Below are positions 24,292 through 32,939 of a stretch of 35,975 bases of DNA, piece after piece. The notes under the pieces are model-generated. The model made no database searches and had not been told where the DNA came from. It saw only the letters and a list, made by a program, of their open reading frames with translations. The stretch spans positions 1 through 35,975 of the forward strand of contig JANQFT010000082.1 in the NCBI GenBank assembly GCA_028277685.1, in the 5' to 3' direction. Made by a program: the position numbers and the translations under genes. Position 1 is the stretch's first letter. Each line of letters starts with the position of its first letter. The stretch is from Phycisphaeraceae bacterium. GTDB lineage: Bacteria; Planctomycetota; Phycisphaerae; Phycisphaerales; Zrk34.

Positions 24292-26232
24292 TCAAATCAA
24301 GACAGACGGACGCTCAACAGGTTCATCGTTCACCAGCAATGTTTCAGTATTGCTGTCAACGCAGACACTTGTGCCGTCTGCAAACGTGGTCGTTCGCATT
24401 CCCTCGGCAGGTTCGTCGTAGCCAACAATTTCGAGCAATTGCAGATAACCGAATCGACCAAGGCACAAATCATAAATGGCTTTGATCCTGTTGACCCGTT
24501 CTTGATCCAGTACCGGCATCACGCCCGGGCGAACGGACCATTCATCGCGCGGGTGATTGCCGAAGAGCACCGCTTCACAGGCATTTGCCCAGGTAACGCC
24601 GTCCCGGGCTTCGATGATCGCCAGTCCGCTCATCGCCATTTGCCAGACCGGGACCGTTTGATCGATCAGGTCGGCGATCGGCCAGGTCGGATCGATGCGG
24701 CGCATGTGCGCAGGTTCACCACCGGTGCACAGGTGGTCGGCCGCGACGGCGGAATGGAGGAACCCGAACTCAGTGCCGACGCTGCCGAATACTTCTTTGG
24801 CCTTTTCCAGTACAGATGCCTGGCCACACGCATAGGCTCGGCGCGGCCCACCATGCTGCGGATGGTAATTCACTTCCAGTGGGTGCTGCATGTAGTCCAG
24901 GTAATACATTCCCCGGATCCCGAATGTTTTCATCTTCGCCATGTGGCCTTCAAGGCGCTCGTCAGGCAGTGCGTTCGGCCAGGTTGCATATTCCGGGCCT
25001 GCCGCCCAACAACCATTCATCAAGGGCTCACCGTGAATATCCTGAATCACGTATTCTGCGTTCCAATCCGGCGACTTGGGCGTGTTCATCATGAAGTTGT
25101 CATGAACGTTCATGTGGTAGCCCAATGCGTTACCCGTCGCGATCATTTGCCGGAATGCTTCTTCGCCGCCGAACGCCGGCTCAATGGGAAAACGTGTGGG
25201 GTACAACCCATCGTGTCCCAGCGTATTCCAGCCCACGCTTTGAGTCACCACGCGGTCAATGCCTGCTTGATGCAGTTGCTTGAGACCTGCTGTCGCTTCG
25301 GCAAACGTCATGAGATTGACCAACTCACCTTTGGGAATATCACCGGTATAGTTGAACATCATGGCGCCGTTGTTGAGAACGCCATGGAATAGTTTCACGA
25401 TGTATGCATTGAGCAGGTATGCAACGTCCCCACATTCTTCAGCGCGTTGCTCAAGTGTTGGTTTGCCCCAGTGCCCGGTGATATGCTGACGAACACGCTG
25501 TGCGGCATGGCGGATTGGGTCATCTTTTGCGGGGGTGAATGGCGCAAGGCATAACTCTCGTGTTTCTGGGTCCACCGGGTCAGGCCAATGGCGACGCAAG
25601 GTAAACGCAAAGCCAGTCGAACCGTTACCAGCTCCATCCGTTCGAACACGACATTCCGCATCGCAGTCGCCTTGCGGCACAAATACTGAAAGACCCGCAC
25701 CTGCAGTCCACGCTGCGCATAAGGGATAGGTTGGCGTGAGTTCCCACCGCGGCTGCTCACCATAAATCAAAAAAGCGTCTGATCGCTCGGGCTTGTTTGC
25801 TGGCCTGCAGAGCACCCCGGTATTGACCGGCAACAGAAGCGTACCGTCTGCGCCGACGGTCATAAGGCCAGGCAGAATATCCACCGCGAAGAGTCGAAAG
25901 ACATCAGGATCCCCCTCGTTCACATCGTTGGGATTGAGACGAATGCACAACTGTTGATCGTGCAGATACACCTGGAGGGCTATGGACAAGCTTTCGTGGG
26001 CGCTGGCCAGGCCCAGACGGACACCACGTTCAAGATGCACCACAGACTGCACGCGCAATGCACGTGGCGCGCGCGATCGACGTAACGCCTTGTTGTGAAT
26101 TTCAAGCGCCAACAACGGAACCGGGCCCCATTGATGGCCGGTCTGAAGATCTAACAAAGCCAAGTGTGGGTTGTCATCATCTGTCGAGATAGTGACGTGC
26201 AACCGATCATCGAGAAATTCAATCGCGGGCAT
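24292..26232 (-). CDS. Glycosidase-like protein (DUF5696-like TIM barrel)
   Basis: 646 residues, no signal peptide. The N-terminal half is beta-rich (a galactose-mutarotase-like sandwich is plausible). The C-terminal half reads as a TIM barrel with QSVGWNTLGHDGLYPTRFP, YHMNVHDNFM and GMYYLDYM; Asp446 in the last is a likely catalytic carboxylate. The pattern resembles DUF5696-type proteins and, more distantly, retaining alpha-galactosidase-like clans, but I cannot assign a family number. GAGGA six bases before the ATG at 26232 supports the start. It diverges from the GntR/LacI-type regulator and converges on the importer operon. It probably removes a side chain from imported oligosaccharides; the linkage is unknown. 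Confidence 0.65.
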   Translation of the reverse strand: MPAIEFLDDRLHVTISTDDDNPHLALLDLQTGHQWGPVPLLALEIHNKALRRSRAPRALRVQSVVHLERGVRLGLASAHESLSIALQVYLHDQQLCIRLNPNDVNEGDPDVFRLFAVDILPGLMTVGADGTLLLPVNTGVLCRPANKPERSDAFLIYGEQPRWELTPTYPLCAAWTAGAGLSVFVPQGDCDAECRVRTDGAGNGSTGFAFTLRRHWPDPVDPETRELCLAPFTPAKDDPIRHAAQRVRQHITGHWGKPTLEQRAEECGDVAYLLNAYIVKLFHGVLNNGAMMFNYTGDIPKGELVNLMTFAEATAGLKQLHQAGIDRVVTQSVGWNTLGHDGLYPTRFPIEPAFGGEEAFRQMIATGNALGYHMNVHDNFMMNTPKSPDWNAEYVIQDIHGEPLMNGCWAAGPEYATWPNALPDERLEGHMAKMKTFGIRGMYYLDYMQHPLEVNYHPQHGGPRRAYACGQASVLEKAKEVFGSVGTEFGFLHSAVAADHLCTGGEPAHMRRIDPTWPIADLIDQTVPVWQMAMSGLAIIEARDGVTWANACEAVLFGNHPRDEWSVRPGVMPVLDQERVNRIKAIYDLCLGRFGYLQLLEIVGYDEPAEGMRTTTFADGTSVCVDSNTETLLVNDEPVERPSVLI

Positions 26233-26278
26233 ACTGCGTCCTCAATTCCACTTTGGTCAACCGGGCGTTTCTACTGTG

Positions 26279-26306
26279 CCTCAAGAGCATGTGTATACCG
26301 TTGAGG
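26279..26306. promoter_or_regulatory. Inverted repeat in the divergent region
   Basis: CCTCAA and TTGAGG are perfect complements with a 16-base spacer in the 231-base gap between the glycosidase-like gene and the GntR/LacI regulator. The arms are short, so chance is possible. The rest of the gap holds the regulator promoter listed next. Confidence 0.25.
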
Positions 26307-26364
26307 ACTGCGGGAGTGGTTCGGTTTTGTGCGCTTAAATCCTGGTGAAACTCGTACGGATCAT

Positions 26365-26393
26365 TTGCAGTAATAGTAATTTACGGCTACACT
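26365..26393 (+). promoter_or_regulatory. Candidate promoter of the GntR/LacI regulator gene
   Basis: TTGCAG (26365-26370), 17 bases, TACACT (26388-26393). The spacing is ideal and each box differs from consensus at two positions. The leader to the TTG start at 26464 would be about 65 bases. Confidence 0.45.
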
Positions 26394-26463
26394 ACTCATT
26401 AGATGACCAGATGTCAATACGGCTGAGGCATCCGCAAACTTCTCGAGGGCCTGGAGAAATACC

Positions 26464-27543
26464 TTGGCAAAACTCAAACGTCAGCCTTTGTATCAGCAAC
26501 TCGCAGCCATTTTGCGAAGGGAATTGCCACAGCGTTATCAGGCAGGTGATCGGATTGAGTCGGAACAGGCACTGGCCACCCGCTACCAGGTGAGTGTTAT
26601 GACCGTGCGCGAAGCCCTCAGCGCCTTGTCACAGGAGGGCATGATCGACCGACGGCATGGCGTTGGTAACTTCCTCAAGTCGGTCAAGGCCACCCGTCAC
26701 ATCGCCATATACAGCGAGTTAGAACTCAGCAGTCCCAACGAGACCTATTTCTTTCTGCATGTGGCAGAGCGACTTGGTGAATTGTGCGCCAAGGCAGAAC
26801 TGACCTCACAACTTTACGTGGGACAGGCTTCGCCGCGACAACAACATCGTCAGCAAACATCCTGCCCACTATTTCTTCGGGAACTTCGCGCCGGGCAGAT
26901 CGGTGGGGTGCTCGTTCTGAACCATCGGCCCAACGCGCCCTGGCTCGAAACGGCGCAGGCGATGGCCGTACCTGTCGTGGGGTTGAAGTCAGGGCATCAT
27001 GTGCGTACGGACTATGCAGACATGGCGCACCAAGGCGTTGAAGCGTTGGCTACACAGGGAAGCAAACGGGTCGGTCTTCTGAACTGGGGCTGCGGCGCAC
27101 CTGATCAATCAGTACGCGATGCCTTCAATAAAGCGATTGAAACAGCAGGTGTACGTACATGCTCGCAGTGGTTGCTGGATACGGTCAAGCCTGCCACACC
27201 AAACGCAGTCGCCCAGGCGTTTCACACACTGTGGCGTGACCACCGTTCGCGCCCTGATGGCCTTGTCGTGCTGGATGACATTCTGTTCGATGAGTTGTCC
27301 TGTGTCATGATGCATCGAAGCGTTCGAATTCCGGAAGACATACAAATTGCCACCCACGTCAATAAGGGGCGTGATCGATGTGGTGATCTTCCGATCATAC
27401 GTCTGCAACTCGATCCAGATGAATTCGCGACAAAACTCGTAGACATGCTTTTGGGGCTTCTGGAAGACACGAACCAACCGAAGCGTGTGCAGGTGCTTCG
27501 CCCCACGGTTCTTGTGCCAGAATTGACCGACGCCTCCACCTGA
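26464..27543 (+). CDS. GntR/LacI hybrid transcriptional regulator (AraR-like layout)
   Basis: 359 residues. The N-terminus is a GntR winged helix (PLYQQLAAILRRELP, then ALATRYQVSVMTVREALSAL and RRHGVGNFL). From about residue 75 on it is a periplasmic-binding-type effector domain of the GalR/LacI kind (GVLVLNHRPNAPW, GSKRVGLLNWG, PDGLVVLDD, and a final VLRPTVLVPEL). This fusion is that of AraR of Bacillus subtilis, a sugar-inactivated repressor. The TTG start at 26464 is supported by GGAGA six bases upstream and by the fold beginning at once. It lies 26 bases before the exported enzyme gene and diverges from the glycosidase-like gene, so it probably controls both. Confidence 0.85.
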   Translation: MAKLKRQPLYQQLAAILRRELPQRYQAGDRIESEQALATRYQVSVMTVREALSALSQEGMIDRRHGVGNFLKSVKATRHIAIYSELELSSPNETYFFLHVAERLGELCAKAELTSQLYVGQASPRQQHRQQTSCPLFLRELRAGQIGGVLVLNHRPNAPWLETAQAMAVPVVGLKSGHHVRTDYADMAHQGVEALATQGSKRVGLLNWGCGAPDQSVRDAFNKAIETAGVRTCSQWLLDTVKPATPNAVAQAFHTLWRDHRSRPDGLVVLDDILFDELSCVMMHRSVRIPEDIQIATHVNKGRDRCGDLPIIRLQLDPDEFATKLVDMLLGLLEDTNQPKRVQVLRPTVLVPELTDAST

Positions 27544-27569
27544 TTGCTGCCAACCAGGAAATACTACGC

Positions 27570-30500
27570 ATGAGTATCATCCACACACGTCGTGCTCCGG
27601 TGAACTTCGTAACGATTGGCCTTGTGGGACTGCTCACTGTCTCTTCGCTGTGGGCGCAGAAAAACACAAACATTGCACACGTTCGCCCTGAAGCAATCAT
27701 TCCATTCATGGTAAAAGCACCCTCGATCGACGGCAGGATCGATCCAGATGAGTGGCAGACCATGCATGTCGCCAGGTTCGTCGCCCAACGGGCTGGTGCA
27801 CGCGACATGCTGCAACCACGGGCAGGCGAGTTCTGGGTCGGCTGCGATGGCAAGCAAATCTATTTCGCTGTCCGATCGGCTGTTCATCCGGAAGTGGGCG
27901 TCAAGGCAGAGCATGAACCCGTACGGGGTATGGATGCAAGCCGTGCGATTCACGATGACTCAGTCGAGTTCTGGATTGATACCGACCCAACTGGTGGAAA
28001 GGGGCGTTACTTTCAAGTGATGCTCAATCCGCTGGGCGCGATCTATGATGCGATGCATGATCGGCGCGATGGCTCGACCCATCTCTGGTGGCGTGCAGAA
28101 GGGCTTCACCAGGCGCACTCGGTTGCTGACGGAATCTGGGTGGTCGAGTGCGCTATTCCGCTGCGAGATCTTGAAATCACAGATGCATCCGGAGAGCTTG
28201 GCATCCGGGTATGTCGAAACTACAAGCGTCCGTGGGATCAATCACGATGGGCTCCGGGTGTGATTGCGTTCGACTCGGCGGAAACGATGTCTCGCGTTCG
28301 CTTCACCGATGATGCACCGATCGTGAGCGAGCAGGGATTCCAGGATGCCGACGGAATCAATGTCCGCGTTTCCGTGACAAACCCCACAGCTTCGCCGATG
28401 CCTGTGAATGTGCGACTGGGCTACAATGCTGAGCAGCAACCGCGCTACGGTCGCAACGACTCTGTGGTCTTGAAACCCGGTCAATCGCAACTGTTCGCGT
28501 ACCGTAAACCACTGTTCTCATCTGAAAACTACCCCGCCCTGGCTGAAATACACGTGGTCAGCGGCAAGCATACCGTTTATCACCGTGATGTAAGGTGGCA
28601 TACGCAACCCAAGCGTGCTTGGGATCGCGTCAACCCACCAACGCCGGACGAAGCAGTAGCTTTTAATATCGAGTGGCATCCAACACCACGCTTGCTGAGG
28701 TGGCGAATTGACTATGCCACGCTACCGAAGCGCCTGGACGTTAAACGAATACGTCTGTCAATTCGGGATTCGGTATCAGACAAAGCTATGCGTATGACGG
28801 AGGTCGCTCCACCAGCGCGATTCGCCACAGAGCAAAAATGGCAAATCGATGATTTGCCTGACGGTCGCTTCGTTGCAGCTCTGACTCTGGAAGACGTGGA
28901 TGGTGAGGTGCTGGTCAAAAAAAACGTCATCTTCGATCACAGCACTTCATTCGCCTGGCTTAACAACGACATCGGCATCAGCGACAAGATCATTCCGCCC
29001 TTCAAGCCTCTTTCTTGCCAAGGCAACACGGTCAAAGCCGTCCTGCGATCTCACACCATGAATGCGGCTGGTCTTTGGGATCAGGTTCACAGCCTTGATG
29101 AAGCACTTCTGGCTAAACCCATGACTTTCAAGGTGACCCAGGGCGACAAGTCTCAAGAACTTGAAGGGGCGATGCAGTTCACAAGCATCCAGCCGCACCG
29201 CGTTGTTGCCAAAGCCAACTGGCAGGCCGGCGCCCTCTCAGGCACGACGATCAGCGCGTTTGATTATGACGGCGCCATGAAAGTTACGCTCGACTTGCAT
29301 CCGACGGCAGGCCAAACCGTCGAGGCAATGGAACTGGTGATACCCATGTCGAATCGCCATTTCCCGTTGATGCACGCCTGCGGTGATGGTTTGCGCATGA
29401 ACTACGCGGGTCGCGTACCCGACGGTGAAGGGATCGTGTGGACCAGTGCAAAAGCTTCGCGGCGCGACTTAGTGGGTACCTTCCTACCGTATCTTTGGGT
29501 AGGAGGGGTGGAGCGTGGGTTATGCTGGTTCGCTTCCACCGATGAGGGTTGGGTTCTAGATGATTTCCACGTGCCTTCTTTGGCGCTGGAACGTCGCGAT
29601 AGTGTCCTGTACCTGCGCGTGCGATTGATTCAAAAGCCAACCATCATCAAAGAGAAGCGACGCATTGTGTTTGGTCTGATGGCGACGCCGGCCAAGCCAC
29701 AACTGAATGATCCCGATTGGCGTGAGGTATCGCTCGGTGAGTGGGGCAATCATGATGTTCACCTACTGGGCATGTGCATGTACTGGGGCGGCGATCTTTA
29801 TAGCGTGTTCCCTCAGAACCGTGACTTCACGATTGTGCGCAAGCTGGCTGAAACTCGGAAACTGGGCCAGCGCGACGATGCCTTCTTCGATGCCTATCTC
29901 GCGAAACATCCCGGAGTACACCGTGAAGTGAAGAGTGTATTGGATGGGGGGCGTGTGGACGCATTGATTCCGTATACGAATCTTCGTGGTGGGCTCAAGA
30001 CCTCACTTGACTGGCGGGTGTACCAAGACGAATGGCGGCGAGGCAATTTCAATCCGCGCGAGACGCGTCAGAACATGAAGAAGGGGCCGATTGATTTCTC
30101 GGTGGTCTTGCCGCGCAGCAGACAGGATTTTCTTCTGTATCATTATCGTGAGTTTCTTCGTCACGGATTCGATGCCATCTATTGGGACAACATTTACCTG
30201 TTTTCCAACGACAATCACATCACGGGTAAGGGCTACACACGAGAGGATGGCCTGTATCAGCCGGAGGCCGATATCTGGCGAATACGTGAACTGACCAAAC
30301 GTGCTGCTGTACTCGGTCATGAGTTTGATCAACCCAATCTCATGATGGCGCACTCAACGAATGCATACATTGCGCCGGTTTTCAGTTGGACAGGCATCAC
30401 GTTCGGCTGGGAATGGAAGTATGGATCGACCGACTTTCAGGATCGATTCACACGTGAGTACATTCAGACGGTAAACACCGGGCGTCAGGCAGGTACCATT

Positions 30501-30962
30501 CCCACGGTGCTCAACGGGCACACTTTCAAAATAAAAGATGGTGATAAGCGAACCTGGGTTGAACGCACGCGCTTTGGGGTTGCCGTCACGCATGGACTGG
30601 TGGTTCATGAGCCTGACCGTCTGTACAAACAGCTTATGAAGCATCTGGTTGCAAATGGCATGGGGACAAACACCTGCCGCACATACTACTACTGGGAGGC
30701 TGAGCCGGTTGCGCAGGTGCAAGGCATGGAAACATCATGGGTGATCTACGACACACCCAAACAGCTTATCCTGGTATTATGCGATTGGGACGAAGGCGGA
30801 TCAGCCAAAGTGAAGTTGGATCACGTCAAGTTGCGTCTGCCAGCTGACTTCAGGGCTGTTGATTGGGAGCGACAGGAAAACACATTCACGGCAAGAGATG
30901 GCCGCTTCGAAACCGACACGATTACCAAACACGACTTTCGTGTGTTCTTGATCGATCGTTGA
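27570..30962 (+). CDS. Large CBM9-like/DUF6067-like glycosidase-type protein, exported form
   Basis: 1130 residues with a signal peptide (NFVTIGLVGLLTVSSLWAQ). Residues 45-250 form a CBM9/DOMON-like sandwich (APSIDGRIDPDEWQ, DDSVEFWIDTDP, IRVCRNYKRPWDQ). The middle part has LPYLWVGGVERGLCWFAST and the C-terminal barrel AIYWDNIYLF with Asp873, matching the cytoplasmic paralogue at 17194. The two align along their whole length apart from the signal peptide. AGGAA nine bases before ATG 27570 supports the start. It follows the GntR/LacI regulator. An extracellular or periplasmic glycan-degrading role is inferred from the domains; no substrate can be read from sequence. Confidence 0.75.
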   Translation: MSIIHTRRAPVNFVTIGLVGLLTVSSLWAQKNTNIAHVRPEAIIPFMVKAPSIDGRIDPDEWQTMHVARFVAQRAGARDMLQPRAGEFWVGCDGKQIYFAVRSAVHPEVGVKAEHEPVRGMDASRAIHDDSVEFWIDTDPTGGKGRYFQVMLNPLGAIYDAMHDRRDGSTHLWWRAEGLHQAHSVADGIWVVECAIPLRDLEITDASGELGIRVCRNYKRPWDQSRWAPGVIAFDSAETMSRVRFTDDAPIVSEQGFQDADGINVRVSVTNPTASPMPVNVRLGYNAEQQPRYGRNDSVVLKPGQSQLFAYRKPLFSSENYPALAEIHVVSGKHTVYHRDVRWHTQPKRAWDRVNPPTPDEAVAFNIEWHPTPRLLRWRIDYATLPKRLDVKRIRLSIRDSVSDKAMRMTEVAPPARFATEQKWQIDDLPDGRFVAALTLEDVDGEVLVKKNVIFDHSTSFAWLNNDIGISDKIIPPFKPLSCQGNTVKAVLRSHTMNAAGLWDQVHSLDEALLAKPMTFKVTQGDKSQELEGAMQFTSIQPHRVVAKANWQAGALSGTTISAFDYDGAMKVTLDLHPTAGQTVEAMELVIPMSNRHFPLMHACGDGLRMNYAGRVPDGEGIVWTSAKASRRDLVGTFLPYLWVGGVERGLCWFASTDEGWVLDDFHVPSLALERRDSVLYLRVRLIQKPTIIKEKRRIVFGLMATPAKPQLNDPDWREVSLGEWGNHDVHLLGMCMYWGGDLYSVFPQNRDFTIVRKLAETRKLGQRDDAFFDAYLAKHPGVHREVKSVLDGGRVDALIPYTNLRGGLKTSLDWRVYQDEWRRGNFNPRETRQNMKKGPIDFSVVLPRSRQDFLLYHYREFLRHGFDAIYWDNIYLFSNDNHITGKGYTREDGLYQPEADIWRIRELTKRAAVLGHEFDQPNLMMAHSTNAYIAPVFSWTGITFGWEWKYGSTDFQDRFTREYIQTVNTGRQAGTIPTVLNGHTFKIKDGDKRTWVERTRFGVAVTHGLVVHEPDRLYKQLMKHLVANGMGTNTCRTYYYWEAEPVAQVQGMETSWVIYDTPKQLILVLCDWDEGGSAKVKLDHVKLRLPADFRAVDWERQENTFTARDGRFETDTITKHDFRVFLIDR

Positions 30963-30973
30963 GCATGGTTTTG

Positions 30974-32182
30974 TCAGGTGGGGCAGTTGAGGCTGCGGTA
31001 CTGCCTCGGCCCCATACCGATGGCCTTCAACAAGCTACGTCGCAGGTGTTTCAGGCTTGAAAAACCACATTCTTCGGCAATCTGCCCCGCGGCCAGATTA
31101 CTACCCGCGAGCATTCGTTTAGCGTTCTCGACGCGAATTTCATGCAGGACCGAACTCACCGACCTGCCAAGATGGTGAGCAAAAGCTCTATTCAGTCCAC
31201 TGCGAGATAACCCCGCAGCCAACGCGATGTCGGGCACGGTAATCTGAGGGTTGGTGTAATTCGCGAGGATGAAACGATAAGCCTGTGCCACCTGTACATG
31301 ATTAATCGCAAGAATGTCACTACTTTGTCGCGGAAACAACCGACCCGGCTGAACAAGGATCGGGTCAGGCGGCGCTGGTTCACCGTCCATGAGTCGATCA
31401 AGTAATTTCGCAGCTTCGTAACCGAGCCCTTCAAGATTACAGTCGAGGCTGGTTAAAGGAACCCGGGCAAAATCGCAGACGAGTTCGTCATTGTCATAGC
31501 CCACCAGTGCCACTTGCTCGGGTACAAGCAGGTCGGCCAGTTCGCAGGCTTCGAGCGCCTCGATGGCGGCATCATCGCTTTCGGCGATAAGCGCCAGGGG
31601 CATGGGCAATGTTTTCAGTTGCTGCGCCAGCCAGGGAATACGGCCGGATGCCTTCTTCCTTCGACTGCGCGCATGCCAATTCAACAAATTTAATTTGGCG
31701 TGCGCTTCGTCGAGTGCATGCTCGACGCCTGCTAGACGTTCCAGGGCGATGTGATCCTGCTTGCGGATGAAGAAGGCATAGTTCTTGAAAGCGCGACTCA
31801 GCAGATGGTCTGCAACGATACGGCCCTGGGCGTGTCCATCGGGCAGAACTCTGGGAACGTTGACGTGATCTGCTTGAAATGCCATGTCCACCGTGGGTTT
31901 GCCCGCATCGGCAATCAGGCGATCCAGTAGTTTTGACTCTCCAAGCACACACAAGTAGCCATCGGCCCGCGTTTCAGGTAATCGACCCAACCCACGCGAA
32001 ACACTGTGCGTCAGGGTGGGATCCAAAATCCATTCCGCGTCCCGAGCATACTTCGCTACGCCACGGTGGATGCCATGGCTGTACCAGCTTAATCCGAGTA
32101 CAACACGACGCGGCGGGCGGCTGGTGCGCTTACGTCTGATCTGCCCGTCTGCGGGTGTTTCTGATGGCTCGATGTTCATCAT
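30974..32182 (-). CDS. XylR-type regulator (periplasmic-binding domain plus AraC HTH)
   Basis: 402 residues. After a basic arm, residues about 25-285 form a LacI-type sugar-binding fold (VVLGLSWYSHGIHRGVAKYA, YLCVLGESKLLD, LVGYDNDELVCDF). Residues about 295-400 are an AraC-type double helix-turn-helix (VPDIALAAGLSRSGLNRAFA and IAEECGFSSLKHLRRSL). This is the layout of enterobacterial XylR, which activates sugar genes on binding xylose. It lies 55 bases after the GDSL gene on the same strand, so it may be the third gene of that unit, and it ends 11 bases from the convergent DUF6067-like gene. Two adjacent ATG codons (32182, 32179) are possible starts without a strong ribosome site. The ligand is unknown. 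Confidence 0.85.
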   Translation of the reverse strand: MMNIEPSETPADGQIRRKRTSRPPRRVVLGLSWYSHGIHRGVAKYARDAEWILDPTLTHSVSRGLGRLPETRADGYLCVLGESKLLDRLIADAGKPTVDMAFQADHVNVPRVLPDGHAQGRIVADHLLSRAFKNYAFFIRKQDHIALERLAGVEHALDEAHAKLNLLNWHARSRRKKASGRIPWLAQQLKTLPMPLALIAESDDAAIEALEACELADLLVPEQVALVGYDNDELVCDFARVPLTSLDCNLEGLGYEAAKLLDRLMDGEPAPPDPILVQPGRLFPRQSSDILAINHVQVAQAYRFILANYTNPQITVPDIALAAGLSRSGLNRAFAHHLGRSVSSVLHEIRVENAKRMLAGSNLAAGQIAEECGFSSLKHLRRSLLKAIGMGPRQYRSLNCPT

Positions 32183-32237
32183 CTCAGTTTAGCCGGTTTG
32201 GGTTTGATCATGCCACATGCGAAAGCACGGCGGTTTG

Positions 32238-32903
32238 TCATTTCTCGATCGCTCTAGGTGTGGATACCGCGCGCAACCAGCAGTCAGCAATGATGCGATG
32301 TCCGGCTGCAGTTGGGTGAATTCCGTCGTATAGCCAGTATGCGCCGCTCATCTGACCTGCCAGTTGATCGAAGTGATGTTGTAGTTCGACAAATTCACAG
32401 TCATGCTTGGTGGCGGTTAGGCGTGCGGCATGTTGCAGTGTCTGTAGACGGGCGATCCTGGCCTGGTCGACCTCGCCAACCTCGAGTCCGAATGGTTCAA
32501 GCACGATAATGCGCACTTCCGGCAACGCCGTAATCGTCTCTTGAAGAAGCTGGTCATAAACCTGCTGGAAACTGCTGGCGTTCGCGCGGTCATCCGTGAG
32601 GTCGGGGTTGGTATCGTTGATCCCGATCAACAGACTGATGACTGTCGGGCGCAGGTCGAGGCAATCGGTCTGCCAGCGTCGGTGCACATCGAAGATACGG
32701 TCGCCGCTTACCCCACGATTCAAAAAGCGGATGTTGTCTCTGGGATAATCGGCTTGAATCCGCGCTGCGCACATCATGGCGTAGCCCGCCCCCATCTGGT
32801 AAGCACTACTCATTTCTTGCGGCATGCGAAAGGCGTTCGTGATCGAATCACCTTGGAACAGTACAAGATCATTCGGCCGCAGCAGTGAAGATTCACGTGA
32901 CAT
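32238..32903 (-). CDS. SGNH/GDSL-family esterase, cytoplasmic
   Basis: 221 residues of the SGNH hydrolase fold. The four blocks are present: FQGDSIT with the nucleophile Ser20, the oxyanion Gly64 in NRGVSGD, Asn96 in GINDT, and the Asp193/His196 pair in YDGIHPT. Such enzymes remove acetyl or other acyl groups from sugars and cell-wall polymers. No signal peptide is visible, so the substrate is probably an imported acetylated oligosaccharide. AGAGGA precedes the ATG at 32903. It is 36 bases after the DUF6785-like gene and is probably co-transcribed with it. Confidence 0.9.
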   Translation of the reverse strand: MSRESSLLRPNDLVLFQGDSITNAFRMPQEMSSAYQMGAGYAMMCAARIQADYPRDNIRFLNRGVSGDRIFDVHRRWQTDCLDLRPTVISLLIGINDTNPDLTDDRANASSFQQVYDQLLQETITALPEVRIIVLEPFGLEVGEVDQARIARLQTLQHAARLTATKHDCEFVELQHHFDQLAGQMSGAYWLYDGIHPTAAGHRIIADCWLRAVSTPRAIEK

Positions 32904-32939
32904 GATTCGCGTGGTCCTCTGGAAAATCAGGTGACGCCT

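Noticed and set aside
24265-25392. 375-residue open frame on the plus strand opposite the glycosidase-like gene
   Set aside because: It lies wholly antisense to a well-supported gene, has a His/Arg/Cys-rich composition typical of a shadow frame, no ribosome-binding site and no recognisable motif.
26354-26359. CGTACG core upstream of the GntR/LacI regulator, compared with AraR-type operators
   Set aside because: The flanking bases are not symmetrical and do not match the known AraR box, so only a six-base palindrome remains.
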